From assembly GCA_039105265.1 (NCBI GenBank), contig JAPFFF010000053.1, positions 62,001-126,000 of the forward strand: a stretch of 64,000 nucleotides of DNA, written 5' to 3'. The translations under genes were made by a program, and so were the position numbers. Under the pieces are notes generated by a model. The model did not search any database and was not told the origin of the DNA. It was given only the letters and a program-made list of their open reading frames with translations. Shown in pieces: positions 50,986 through 61,568 of this stretch (positions within the stretch are counted from its first letter, which is position 1; each line of letters opens with the position of its first letter). This DNA is from Tritrichomonas musculus. Its lineage: Eukaryota > Parabasalia > Tritrichomonadida > Tritrichomonadidae.

Positions 50986-53900
50986 ATGTCTATTGTACCA
51001 TATGCTTTTCGTTGTAATGAAGCAACCAAGTTAAAGGATAAAGGTTTGTCGATAGAAGTAGCTGAAGATGATGAAGGTAACGAACAATTCAGTTTCACAC
51101 GAGAGGATGGTGAACCAGTCGCATTCAATAATATATATAGCAAAGCTGAAGTTGACCAAATGGCATTAGGAAAGGACTTTAAAATTGATTCATTTAAAGA
51201 TTTAACTATTACTGGTGGGCAAAGCTTACCTGTCTTCGCTGATGGTGCTACAAATACACAATATTGTACCACTTATAATAAACTGATGGAATTATTGAGA
51301 ACCAATTTTAATAATCTAACCAAATATATACATGACCTAAATATAGATGGGGTCGATTTGAGTGATTTGGCGAACACAGATATATCATTGAGTCAAATGA
51401 ATTATATCGATAACAACAACATAATTCAACCACACAATCCGTCAAGTATAAATGATGTCATCAAAACATACAACTCATCCAATACTTCGATTCAATCATT
51501 ATTATCTAACATGAATGGGTTTGTGAAGAAATCCGGATTTGAGAATACAGATATATATCCTAATGGTCAACTGAATTTATTTGGCTCCTCATTATCAAAT
51601 AATCTCAATGCAACAAATAATATCAAAACATATGCCAATCTATTCACCAGTCTCAATACCAATAATGCAAACCTATTACAAATATTGAATGGTCTTCAAA
51701 ATGATATATCAACTGCTTCCAATAGTGATATAACAAATCTCTTGAATACACTTGAGAATATGGAGTACCTCGTTGTCCTAAAAATAAATGATAGATATGA
51801 GATACGCAAAGTGAAGTGTCAAAAAGCTCCATCAGGTGATGACCTCCCAGTCGAGCCAACCAAATATGATGTCATCGTGAACCCAGATGATAATAAGGAG
51901 TATGATATCGAAGATGTGGATACACTGATTGAAAACAAGTCACCTATCAGTCACGATAACATGGATAAAGTTATCAATGTAGTGGTCAAGACATCAAGTT
52001 TTATGCTACTTCTATTGAAAAGTACATTCTCTATAACTGGTAAGCTATTATCATACACACTCTCAGGTGTTTCATTCATGAATCGAATCGCATATAATAT
52101 GACGGCATCGTTGATGGAATCATTATATAATAATTCAGGATACATCTGGCATTATGCTATCGATACGACGGGGAAACTATGCCGTTATCTAATCACGTTT
52201 AAAGATAAAGTTGTCGATTCACTACCAACGGTAGGTTCAACTACTATACATAAAGTATTTGATAACTTTAGTAGCTTCATTAAATGGCTCCAAGAACCTG
52301 ATAATTTTCTAATATGTGCAGGCACGTTTCAATTGACATTATTACTGATTATATATGGAACCAAATATATTTTCAATGAGGAGAAGACTTATAAGAAGCT
52401 TACTCCAACGGAACATAAATTAAAGTTTGAGGAGATGATGAGAGACCATGCATCCATTGGAAAACGTCTCAAGAAAAAAGATACACCAACAACTCTTAGC
52501 GACGAGATTGATATACTAACTGATGATAACCCAATATTAGACGCAGCATCAGTTATATTTGATACAATTGATTTAGTGAATAATTTATGTGAGGCTCATA
52601 ATTATGTCATGGATAGATTAGATTCAATCCCCAGTGGTGACTCCAATTTTGTTAATGAGGCAGGTATTGATGAATTCATAATTACAAACAAGGATGTATC
52701 TTCATTAACAAATACTATTAATAATATCGAATGTAATCTATTAGTTATTAATGTTCCTGATGAACAAAAACAAGCCTTCCTCAATCATAGCGGACCTGTT
52801 TTCAAAATTGTATTGCGAAAGAATGTTATATATGATAGCAAGGGGAGATATATTAAAGAGTTCTATATTGTATCCAAAAATAATAAGATAGTGTGTCCAG
52901 TAATCAAATTTGATACGTATCAAAATTTCTGTATCATCAATGATAGTTCTTTAATCGCAACAAGATCCATTGGACCTGCTGACCAAAATGACCTCGATGG
53001 TAAGTTTTATATAGCATTTGATAAAAAGTTACCATTTCATCCCCATAAGTTATTCCTCAATGGAGAGTTATCAATTATGAATGAATACACACCAACTCTA
53101 TTGAAAACGGATAAGCCTATTAAATGTAAAACCATAATTGCTGATAATGCGTTGAAGCTTCATAAAAGTGATGTCCACTACTTCTATAAGCCATCCATTA
53201 TTCAGGATTACATTATACAGGATGAGGATTACTACAAAATTATATTTGAGGTGCCTGATGATTATACTATACCAGACCAACTCGAATTCAAGTTTACAGA
53301 ACATTGTTTTGGGAATCATTGGTCATTGAAATGGTGTGCTGATGAAACACATAAAAATAAAGGTTACTGGACAGGTAATAATATCCAAGGTAGACTCAAT
53401 TCTAAAGTTATCACCAAATGGAATCTTAGACCTGGTAAGAAAACAGATGGTTGCTACGGTGGGTGGGTTACAATTAAGAAAACAGACTTGCATGATAAAT
53501 TGATACAGGCTGATGAGGAAAATGGATTGATGTTTTCAATTTTGAAGAACTACAAACATAAGATAAGTATTGAGATGAATGATGGGAAGATACATGATGA
53601 GGATGAATGGAAACTAACATATACTAATTATGATAGGTCGTTTTATGGTGGTGTCGATAATGCATTACATCCTGGATATTATGGAGCAGTCATATATTAT
53701 TTCGAGATGGCTCCTAATGTTATAGATAGAACAGATATGTTTGAGAAGATATATTTAGATATATATGTTGGTGATTCAATTACAGGCACGAGATTATCAT
53801 TTAAAGTTGATAATGTTATTAAGAAGAATGATAAGTGGTTACTCGACGTGATCCCAATCCTAGATACTATCGAGATGATTAGTTATGAATATTCTACTAC

Positions 53901-56148
53901 TAAAATTAATACAGATACCAAAAATATTGAACTATATTTGAAGAAAGATTTCACGGACCCCATTGATGAAGTGAATTGGGACCCATCAACTAACGCATTC
54001 AAATATATAATCGACCAACAATATTATGAAGTACTCCCGAGACCAGATGCCGCGACAACCTTATATACTGATTACAATATAACATCATCTAAGGTCATTA
54101 CGGCTGATAATATTACTACCATGAGGAGTGATTTGAATGTACTCACTAACAACTTTGATGTAGTTAGTTATGATGTTAAAGATTTGACCAGTAGAGTGGA
54201 TACATTAAATGCAGAAATGGGTGAGACTAAAAGAATTACTCAACACTTGCAAGATGATATCGACCAGGTTCGAATCGTATCAAATGTAGCCCTGGCATTT
54301 GGAGTCATCGGCACGGCTGGTAGCATAGCCAATGTTGGATTGACGTTGTTTCGAACAGGGTTCACAATCACTAAAGCTGGTATAGATTCAACCATTGAAG
54401 GTATATCCCAAGGTGAGCAAGCTTTATATCATCTAGGTGATGGAAGCAACCTACCTCCATTAAAAATAGCAAGGTCAACTACAACTGATTTAACTCCAAT
54501 CATAAATTGGTGCGATGCAGATAAAGTTGCTGTCGAATATACTGATGATGTTAACAACCCCTCAACAACCATTACAACCTATAGAGATGCTATCGATTTA
54601 TGCAACCACTTCAGGGAGTCATTGAAACCAGCATTTAGACTATTAGCTGAAAAAATAAATGAGGTTGAATTTAATACAACCCTACTTGATGATATCTATA
54701 TTTCCAAAAATAATTTAGTTAGAGATGACACTATTGATATTGTTGGTAAGCTAGTCAATAAGGATGTTCATCTTGAAGCTGAAGATGTGATTACAAATGG
54801 AACTATCAAAGTTAGGCTGATGTTAATGTTTATTAGCGAATTCAATGATATAGACTATGAGGAATATATTGTTACAATTACTATAGACAATGGTAGTGTT
54901 AGTCAATATGAAGGTTGCGATTACTTCCCAACATGCACTCTCAATGATAAGATTATAATCATACCTAATCCCCAAAATGTTAAAGTCAATACTATTACTA
55001 TCAAGGAGAATACTTGTGTTAGGAGGATGTCATTTACACCAAATGATTTAGCATATACCTGTGACATAAATGCTCTTCATAATAAAATTGATGCTATCCA
55101 TGAACAGACCAAATCTAATGATGCTTCACTAGCTACAATCATAAACGAGTACCCCACAGTTGATGAGGTCAATGATGTACTAAAGGAGTATGCATTAAAG
55201 AAAGATATACCTGAACCTGTTGATCTAACCAATTATGCTATGAAAAGCATTATTCCAGAAATTATTGAGGGGCAAACAATTATTCAATTCGAAATCGTCA
55301 ATAATACAATTCCTGATTTGGATTACGACACATATCATGAAATGATTGAGCAATATGGGTTGGATATTGTCTCATCAAACAATTTCTATACGGCTCATTA
55401 TGTTCACGTAGATTATTCGTACAATAACGATGATGACGAACAACCCTCTCAGATAATTCGTATCGAAGGAAGTAGTTCTGGTCTTTGGATACTGTATCAC
55501 TCCCATGAATTAATCAATCCAGGATCTGGTGAAACACCGGAAATTTTATCATGTTCAATAACCAAAAATATCGAACCAACAGACAAAAACGCTTATTCAG
55601 CAAGATATGTGTCGAACACTTTTGCTTTGAAAACAGATATCCCAGAACCAGTTGATTTGTCAAATTACGCATTAAAAAGTGATTATGATGAACTGAAGAC
55701 AAGGATAGAAAATTTGGTAACTGAGAACACAAATTTGAAAGCAACCATAGAATCTTTTGAATCAAGATTAGCTGCATTAGCGAATAGATTAACGCGAATT
55801 AAGTATACATTCAGCGTACCAAATAGTACTAGCATTCGTTACCAATTCGAACAACCATTTGATGCATATGAGGCAACCCTCTATTTGACATATCATGAAA
55901 ACAAAAATAATGTTGCCAGTGAAAAAGAAATTAAAATTAATATATCATTCAATGTTAAAAATACACCTACGTATGAATACCAATACGAACCAAATAAGAT
56001 CTGGTTAAACAATATTGAATTTCCATTAAATAGTAGCAATTTAATGGTCAATCCAACAGCTAATTTCATATTGATTGGTGGGTCATTCTTTTCATCAAAT
56101 GGTATCTTAGCTGAAGATAATACCAAGAATGGAATACATTCATTATAA
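50986..56148 (+). CDS. Polinton fibre-like protein 2, giant
   Basis: 1,720 residues. Residues 1-330 are Asn/Ser-rich with a phage-fibre-like start (IYSKAEVDQMALG). A hydrophobic segment lies at about 442-458 (FLICAGTFQLTLLLIIYGTK). The region homologous to protein 1 follows, then the coiled coil ending in ALAFGVIGTAGSIANVG. Near the C terminus the phrase YALKxDIPEPVDLxNYAxKS recurs, a layout seen in tail-fibre shafts, and a last coiled coil (DELKTRIENLVTENTNLKAT) precedes a beta-rich tip. It probably forms or decorates a particle surface. It diverges from the 248-residue gene and converges on the polymerase gene. Confidence 0.65.
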   Translation: MSIVPYAFRCNEATKLKDKGLSIEVAEDDEGNEQFSFTREDGEPVAFNNIYSKAEVDQMALGKDFKIDSFKDLTITGGQSLPVFADGATNTQYCTTYNKLMELLRTNFNNLTKYIHDLNIDGVDLSDLANTDISLSQMNYIDNNNIIQPHNPSSINDVIKTYNSSNTSIQSLLSNMNGFVKKSGFENTDIYPNGQLNLFGSSLSNNLNATNNIKTYANLFTSLNTNNANLLQILNGLQNDISTASNSDITNLLNTLENMEYLVVLKINDRYEIRKVKCQKAPSGDDLPVEPTKYDVIVNPDDNKEYDIEDVDTLIENKSPISHDNMDKVINVVVKTSSFMLLLLKSTFSITGKLLSYTLSGVSFMNRIAYNMTASLMESLYNNSGYIWHYAIDTTGKLCRYLITFKDKVVDSLPTVGSTTIHKVFDNFSSFIKWLQEPDNFLICAGTFQLTLLLIIYGTKYIFNEEKTYKKLTPTEHKLKFEEMMRDHASIGKRLKKKDTPTTLSDEIDILTDDNPILDAASVIFDTIDLVNNLCEAHNYVMDRLDSIPSGDSNFVNEAGIDEFIITNKDVSSLTNTINNIECNLLVINVPDEQKQAFLNHSGPVFKIVLRKNVIYDSKGRYIKEFYIVSKNNKIVCPVIKFDTYQNFCIINDSSLIATRSIGPADQNDLDGKFYIAFDKKLPFHPHKLFLNGELSIMNEYTPTLLKTDKPIKCKTIIADNALKLHKSDVHYFYKPSIIQDYIIQDEDYYKIIFEVPDDYTIPDQLEFKFTEHCFGNHWSLKWCADETHKNKGYWTGNNIQGRLNSKVITKWNLRPGKKTDGCYGGWVTIKKTDLHDKLIQADEENGLMFSILKNYKHKISIEMNDGKIHDEDEWKLTYTNYDRSFYGGVDNALHPGYYGAVIYYFEMAPNVIDRTDMFEKIYLDIYVGDSITGTRLSFKVDNVIKKNDKWLLDVIPILDTIEMISYEYSTTKINTDTKNIELYLKKDFTDPIDEVNWDPSTNAFKYIIDQQYYEVLPRPDAATTLYTDYNITSSKVITADNITTMRSDLNVLTNNFDVVSYDVKDLTSRVDTLNAEMGETKRITQHLQDDIDQVRIVSNVALAFGVIGTAGSIANVGLTLFRTGFTITKAGIDSTIEGISQGEQALYHLGDGSNLPPLKIARSTTTDLTPIINWCDADKVAVEYTDDVNNPSTTITTYRDAIDLCNHFRESLKPAFRLLAEKINEVEFNTTLLDDIYISKNNLVRDDTIDIVGKLVNKDVHLEAEDVITNGTIKVRLMLMFISEFNDIDYEEYIVTITIDNGSVSQYEGCDYFPTCTLNDKIIIIPNPQNVKVNTITIKENTCVRRMSFTPNDLAYTCDINALHNKIDAIHEQTKSNDASLATIINEYPTVDEVNDVLKEYALKKDIPEPVDLTNYAMKSIIPEIIEGQTIIQFEIVNNTIPDLDYDTYHEMIEQYGLDIVSSNNFYTAHYVHVDYSYNNDDDEQPSQIIRIEGSSSGLWILYHSHELINPGSGETPEILSCSITKNIEPTDKNAYSARYVSNTFALKTDIPEPVDLSNYALKSDYDELKTRIENLVTENTNLKATIESFESRLAALANRLTRIKYTFSVPNSTSIRYQFEQPFDAYEATLYLTYHENKNNVASEKEIKINISFNVKNTPTYEYQYEPNKIWLNNIEFPLNSSNLMVNPTANFILIGGSFFSSNGILAEDNTKNGIHSL

Positions 56149-56196
56149 GGAGGTAGGTACTCAATAAGTTAGTCATCAGCTGGCCAATCAAAAATA

Positions 56197-59100
56197 TTAA
56201 AACTTCATCGTCCTATTAAATTGAGGGAGATTGATTTGCTGATACAATTTATTTTTGCGAAAACAATTGGCACCATCGAGTAGGTTAAATGTAATCTCCT
56301 CACCATTATACATGAGCTCATATAATTCTTCAACACTAATATTATGATGCTTACAATAATTGAGAATACATTGTTTAGGAACACCTTTCATTCTAATATG
56401 ATATCCTTCGTTGCCATTCTCATCGACCAGTATATCTAGATATGATTTCTTACCAAGCGCTATCAGTTTACGTGAATGGACTTCGCCAACAGCACCATCA
56501 AATCTGTCGAAATCAATATGAAACTGACACATCTGCTTACCAATCAATTGTCTCCCATATTTTGAATTATATATTTTTGCGATGCGTTCAACATCATCTT
56601 CCATAATATGCATGCTATCAGTATCTTGATAATATATATTGATGCCGTGTTGCTCAGCCGTATTCATAACTCTATTCATAATATGCTTACTCCATGAGAG
56701 AACTGATGCCCCAAATTGTGGTAGGTTGAAGTGATTATATATAGGCTTCATCTTCTTAACATAAACGTTGTTAATATTATCGGTTTCAGTAATCTCACTT
56801 ATATAATTATAATTCCTCCAGATATAGTTATATATCTTCTCCTTTGGGACAGATTTAGTCTCGATTGGAATAGCTTTCAAAATAGACTTACCATATATAC
56901 TATTGAGGAGCAGCTTAATAGTTTGCTCCAACGGATTACATGCTCGTTGGTATCTCAATCTAAGTCTAAATAATTTATCGATGAACTTATTTATAGTTGT
57001 ATTGAAACCTTCATTGAAATAGTATCCGCGAATGAACTCATAATCGAAATCATAAAACTCCATTAAATCCATGAATGCTATCTTGTCGATATAGAAATGG
57101 GTGACTGGATTGTTATCAAATATCTTGCTACCATTATCATCCCGATGGAATACATGCCCAAATTTGTAATCAATATCACTCTTACATTTAATTTTTGTAA
57201 TATTGATTTCTGCAAAAAACGTGTCATATCTCAACAGCTCTTCCTTCGAAACATTTGTGGGGATGATCTTAGGCTTGCCCTTTGGCACCCCATTCATAAT
57301 TCTCATCGCAGATGGATATAAAGACACGGCATCGAAGTCTTGGATGCGCCCCTCTATGTATTGCTTATCATTATTCGCAGTCATTGTCCTACCTCCGCTT
57401 ACACATCTCAGGATAAAATTCTGGGGCTTACCACTCAACTCATAGCATCCATTAAAGCATCCATATCTTTTAGCGAAATCGTATCCAATAGCTGAGATAG
57501 ATATATAGTTATGAATGTTTAACATATTAATCTTGGTTTCATGAAATATTTTCATGAGGTCTTCATTAAATTTCTCCAAGCCCTTCATCAAAACTATGCA
57601 ATCCTTCTTGCAATAAAATTTCGCATATTTCATGATATCTATATTTAATGAGTCATACGCATCAGCTATCTTCGCATTTTCAATCAACTGTTTAAAATCT
57701 CGTGCAATCTCATGCAAAGATTTCTCATCTTTTTTCTCTTCATAATATTGTATTTGGAATTCTAACGCTGGCACGATACAACGTTTAATATTATGTTCCG
57801 TATATAACTTATAAGCCATGATCTCCTTGTGGACATCTAAGTTGAACATGCTCGCGAATTTCCTCAAGGGCTTATTAATTAGAGAATAGCTGTTGCGGAA
57901 CGTTAACGTTTTCACAATCTTGTTATCAATATATTTGTTCATAATGATTTGTAATATAGTACCTGCTCGCTCAAGTATCTTGGGTTGCCAACCATATGTG
58001 TTCATGAAGAAGCATGCATCATATTTTAGATTGTGAAAGTATGTTAACGATTGATCCTTCAAATAATCTAATAGCTGTTCATTAATATTATCTCCTGTGA
58101 AAGATATACTGTGAATATATGCACCATCTCTCCAAGCTGTACAATTTAGATATGGAACATGAGGAGACACCGTTGAGTTGGTTTCATAATCACTATAATA
58201 AATCCTACTCCATTGCTTACCGTAATTAGTATCTGTTTTGATAGGTTTGCAACATAGCTCCTCATCATAATTTAAATCGACATAGTCATTGAGATTATTA
58301 TTGAATTCGGTCGTTGCTAATATATTTAATTCACAATTCTTAATCTCTCTAAATAAGTTTAAATCAAACATCTTACGTAGAATAATCATTGGAGTGGTAC
58401 CTTCATTTTTATATAGAGGGGTATCTTTATTAACACCCTTGATTAGAACTCTCCTATCAATTGGAATATGAGCAAATTTTCCATCGAGCTCATCTCTATG
58501 TTCCAAATAATATGTTGTCGCCATGATATTTTTATTAATCATGTAGTGATTCTTATATAGGAGTAGGTCGACAGTTCTCACGTAATCCTTAGCCCATGGT
58601 TTCTTTCGCGTATCAATTCTAACATTATATTGGTGGCGAGTATCTTTGGATTCATCGATACGTCGTATAATGAAGTGGCATTTGAATTCCTTGGCAACAC
58701 TGATAATACGATTACAAGGAACTCGCTTAGTCCTAATATAATTCCTCAAATGATTTATTTCATCTATCTCAAATACACCTGATTGAATACATGCATATAC
58801 GAAGCAGTTGTCCTTATAATTATTTTTGTCTATGGAACTAAATATATGGTAATCTGTCAAATCGATATTGCTCAAATTGATATATGGGAAAAATCCGCCA
58901 TCATACATGTTTCTAAAATCTTCATCAATCTCAATCTCTTCATTATAAACTGTATTCGTATCAGGATCTAATTTTTGAATCGAAAATGTGGTGGTCTTTT
59001 TGAACTTACTTTTAGTTACAAATAATGCTTCGTATCGAACGGGTATAAATGTGCTGTTGTAGTTGGGATTTACATCACTAGCATCTTCGATCAAATCAAC

Positions 59101-59727
59101 GGTGCCTGCGATATGACCAATCGTGTTATCAATCATCCATTTATCACTCAGGGTGAAATATTTATACGTACCATCGAGTGAGTGAGCTTTGACAACAGGT
59201 CTCTCATCACCTTTCAAACTATAACATTTTCTCAACGCCTCACAAAATGCTAAACGTTTGTCTTCATCATCTCCTATCAACACATCAAATGATATCCTCC
59301 TATTCACGTATAACATATATTCGGTCATATATTTCTGGAAATTGTGTTTATTGACAACATCCTTGATTCGTTTCTCATATTGAATTCTCTCATCAGTCTT
59401 GGATTGATATAAGTTGATGGGGATGTTTAATATAAGCCTCTCCTCTAATGCGTTGTCGCGAATACTATTTTTATACTGATTACGTTGCTGAACTCGATTG
59501 ATATGATTTAATTTGCCTTTACGAATGGTCGCAAATAATTTATTATCATCCTTATCAAATACTCTAATATAATCATCAACGCAAACACCTCTCCTATTAA
59601 TATGCATACTTATCAATCGATTCGATAACTCACCCTTCAACTCTCTCAACGATGCAGTTTTATTAGCGAATCCGGGTAACGATAAGATATCTCTTTTGGT
59701 GAGTTTACTTAATAATTTATTTTTCAT
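56197..59727 (-). CDS. Polinton protein-primed family B DNA polymerase (pPolB)
   Basis: 1,176 residues. The 3'-5' exonuclease motifs are seen at D513-Y-E515, NLKYD (566-570) and YCKKD (705-709). The polymerase motifs are A at SLYPS (802-806), B at KLLLNSIYG (938-946) and C at YQDTDS (1033-1038). The long N-terminal part holds a 45-residue module (LPGF ... ELKG ... RG ... DYIRVF at about 17-57) that recurs in the basic protein at 60537. A segment at about 305-398 (DNCFVYACIQSG ... LLLYKNHYMIN) resembles an OTU-like cysteine peptidase fold. In the family this enzyme copies the element from protein-bound ends. Confidence 0.93.
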   Translation of the reverse strand: MKNKLLSKLTKRDILSLPGFANKTASLRELKGELSNRLISMHINRRGVCVDDYIRVFDKDDNKLFATIRKGKLNHINRVQQRNQYKNSIRDNALEERLILNIPINLYQSKTDERIQYEKRIKDVVNKHNFQKYMTEYMLYVNRRISFDVLIGDDEDKRLAFCEALRKCYSLKGDERPVVKAHSLDGTYKYFTLSDKWMIDNTIGHIAGTVDLIEDASDVNPNYNSTFIPVRYEALFVTKSKFKKTTTFSIQKLDPDTNTVYNEEIEIDEDFRNMYDGGFFPYINLSNIDLTDYHIFSSIDKNNYKDNCFVYACIQSGVFEIDEINHLRNYIRTKRVPCNRIISVAKEFKCHFIIRRIDESKDTRHQYNVRIDTRKKPWAKDYVRTVDLLLYKNHYMINKNIMATTYYLEHRDELDGKFAHIPIDRRVLIKGVNKDTPLYKNEGTTPMIILRKMFDLNLFREIKNCELNILATTEFNNNLNDYVDLNYDEELCCKPIKTDTNYGKQWSRIYYSDYETNSTVSPHVPYLNCTAWRDGAYIHSISFTGDNINEQLLDYLKDQSLTYFHNLKYDACFFMNTYGWQPKILERAGTILQIIMNKYIDNKIVKTLTFRNSYSLINKPLRKFASMFNLDVHKEIMAYKLYTEHNIKRCIVPALEFQIQYYEEKKDEKSLHEIARDFKQLIENAKIADAYDSLNIDIMKYAKFYCKKDCIVLMKGLEKFNEDLMKIFHETKINMLNIHNYISISAIGYDFAKRYGCFNGCYELSGKPQNFILRCVSGGRTMTANNDKQYIEGRIQDFDAVSLYPSAMRIMNGVPKGKPKIIPTNVSKEELLRYDTFFAEINITKIKCKSDIDYKFGHVFHRDDNGSKIFDNNPVTHFYIDKIAFMDLMEFYDFDYEFIRGYYFNEGFNTTINKFIDKLFRLRLRYQRACNPLEQTIKLLLNSIYGKSILKAIPIETKSVPKEKIYNYIWRNYNYISEITETDNINNVYVKKMKPIYNHFNLPQFGASVLSWSKHIMNRVMNTAEQHGINIYYQDTDSMHIMEDDVERIAKIYNSKYGRQLIGKQMCQFHIDFDRFDGAVGEVHSRKLIALGKKSYLDILVDENGNEGYHIRMKGVPKQCILNYCKHHNISVEELYELMYNGEEITFNLLDGANCFRKNKLYQQINLPQFNRTMKF

Positions 59728-59789
59728 TTATATATCATTAAAAATGGCCCGGTTTCAAAATCAACTCATTTTTTTATCGCGCTATCAAA

Positions 59790-60515
59790 ATGTCTCACGA
59801 TAATATCAATATTGACCAATTATTGGAACGCATCAAATTACTTGAGGAGGAGAATGCTAGATTGAAGGCTACCCCTAATCTTGTCGATGTTGGTTGCAAT
59901 ACAGATGGACGCGGTGATGATGTATGTCCCACCGTTGAAAAGGATAAAGATGCTAAATGGTTCCCCCTCAAGAATTATGAAAACGAGTATGAGATATGGA
60001 ACTGCTACCCTTATCCAATTCGTAAGATATCGACAGGAAGAATTGTTACTGAATTCAAAAATAAAACTAGCGGATACATCCAAGTATCTATCAACGGTAG
60101 CTGTCAACAAAAACATAGACTTGTTGCACTACAATTCATATATAACGATGACCCCGTAAACAAAACTATCGTCGACCATATAGAGCAAGATAGGACATAT
60201 TATCATGTAAAATGTTTACGATGGGTTTCGACTCAAGATAATAATAAAAATAGGAGTTCAACGAGAGGTATCGTATACGAGTATGTTGACGATATAGATG
60301 AAGATGCAATTGTCGTGAATAAATACGGTGACCACTTATTTGAAAACTATTATTATTTCGATAATAAGTTTTACTATTTCAATGGAGTTCGCTACAGAAT
60401 ATTATATATCAAAGAGAATAAATCAGGTGTTCTATTTGTTAGCATGAAGGATACTAAAAATAAAACTGTCAATGTATACGTAAATAAATTCAAGAAAATT
60501 TATAACTTGAATTAA
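59790..60515 (+). CDS. HNH endonuclease with NUMOD4-like start
   Basis: 241 residues. A short coiled coil (LLERIKLLEEENARLKA, residues 11-27) precedes a NUMOD4-like segment (KWFPLKNYENEYEIWNCYPY ... RKISTGRIV). The HNH core follows: GYIQVSIN, H109-RLVALQFI, IVD-H130-IEQDR, HVKCLRWVSTQDNNKNR. This is the layout of homing-type HNH nucleases of phages, large DNA viruses and Polintons. It may nick DNA to promote element spread or recombination. It lies divergent from the polymerase gene with 62 bases between starts. Confidence 0.85.
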   Translation: MSHDNINIDQLLERIKLLEEENARLKATPNLVDVGCNTDGRGDDVCPTVEKDKDAKWFPLKNYENEYEIWNCYPYPIRKISTGRIVTEFKNKTSGYIQVSINGSCQQKHRLVALQFIYNDDPVNKTIVDHIEQDRTYYHVKCLRWVSTQDNNKNRSSTRGIVYEYVDDIDEDAIVVNKYGDHLFENYYYFDNKFYYFNGVRYRILYIKENKSGVLFVSMKDTKNKTVNVYVNKFKKIYNLN

Positions 60516-60536
60516 ATATTATTTTTGCGGCACATA

Positions 60537-61526
60537 TTATTTGTTATCCTCAATACTGATAATTCTAACAGGTTTACCATGTATCAATTCGAGATTTCTC
60601 TTAGTCCTTGCGATTTGTTTAGCAGATTGTGCAAGCTTACCATTATTCTTTATATCTTTAAATATTTTTGAACGTGCATTCGATTCACGAATCAATGCTT
60701 CCCTAGCGATAGCTTCCTCCTTTTCAGCAACATGCTTCTCCCAGTTAGCTTGTTTTATAGCAACACGCTTAGCTTTATTTTCCTTTCTACGTTGCTTTCT
60801 AGCTGCAGCTTTAGAACTTTGAGCAGCTGCTATCAGTGCAGCCTTACGTTGCTTCTTAGACATATAATTTGCAGGTGGCTTGTATGGATCATATGATTCA
60901 GCCTCCTTCAATAATTTATTGATTTCCTTCTCCTTATGTTCCTTCTCCCAGTTAGCTTGTTTTATAGCAGCACGCTTAGCCTTATTATCTTTCTTTCGTT
61001 GTTTTCTTTCAACTGCTCTACGAGCTCGTCTAGCTTTATCTTTGATACGTTCATATGCTTCCTGCAATCCCTGATCCGTGATGAGTTGTCTTCTTTGAGC
61101 ACGTGCAGCCGCAATGATAGCTGCCTTACGTTGCTTCTTAGACATATAATTTGCAGGTGGCGTGTATGAATCATTAGATGTATATTCAATAGACTTAATA
61201 TTGGATTTGGGTGGAGCTATCATCTTACGTTTAGTGGGATGCGGTGGTATATATGGTTCAGGATTACTTCGATATTTTTCAACATATTCTTTGACTTTAT
61301 AACCACGTTTCTTTTTAGTATATTGATGAACTCTCACGCGAACGAAACCCTTGAGTTCAGTCAATAAATAATTACGTAAACTCTTAAATCCGGGTAATTG
61401 AACAATCTCTCCCTTATTTAGACTTAGTACAGTTTTATTCTCAGGGAGGTTGCAACTTGATGAGCCATGCTTCTTGGGATATGAGTCATCATTTGGATCA
61501 TAATTGAAGTCATTACTATCACTCAT
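60537..61526 (-). CDS. Polinton basic protein with internal duplication
   Basis: About 329 residues from MSDSND. Residues 38-85 contain a module like the start of the polymerase (QLPGF ... TELKG ... KKKRGYKVKEYV). Then a stretch of about 80 residues is repeated: PPANYMSKKQRKAAIIAAA and PPANYMSKKQRKAALIAAA, each followed by an Arg/Lys-rich helix with RAAIKQANWEKE or RVAIKQANWEKH. The protein is extremely basic, so nucleic-acid binding or packaging is likely. No named family is recognised. Confidence 0.65.
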   Translation of the reverse strand: MSDSNDFNYDPNDDSYPKKHGSSSCNLPENKTVLSLNKGEIVQLPGFKSLRNYLLTELKGFVRVRVHQYTKKKRGYKVKEYVEKYRSNPEPYIPPHPTKRKMIAPPKSNIKSIEYTSNDSYTPPANYMSKKQRKAAIIAAARAQRRQLITDQGLQEAYERIKDKARRARRAVERKQRKKDNKAKRAAIKQANWEKEHKEKEINKLLKEAESYDPYKPPANYMSKKQRKAALIAAAQSSKAAARKQRRKENKAKRVAIKQANWEKHVAEKEEAIAREALIRESNARSKIFKDIKNNGKLAQSAKQIARTKRNLELIHGKPVRIISIEDNK

Positions 61527-61568
61527 TTTAAACAAAAATAAAAATATGGTTCGATAAAATGTAATTAT

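Noticed and set aside
50970-51272. N-terminal extension of the 248-residue Polinton gene
   Set aside because: It overlaps the divergent fibre-like gene in antisense and reads as a Ser/Pro-rich shadow.
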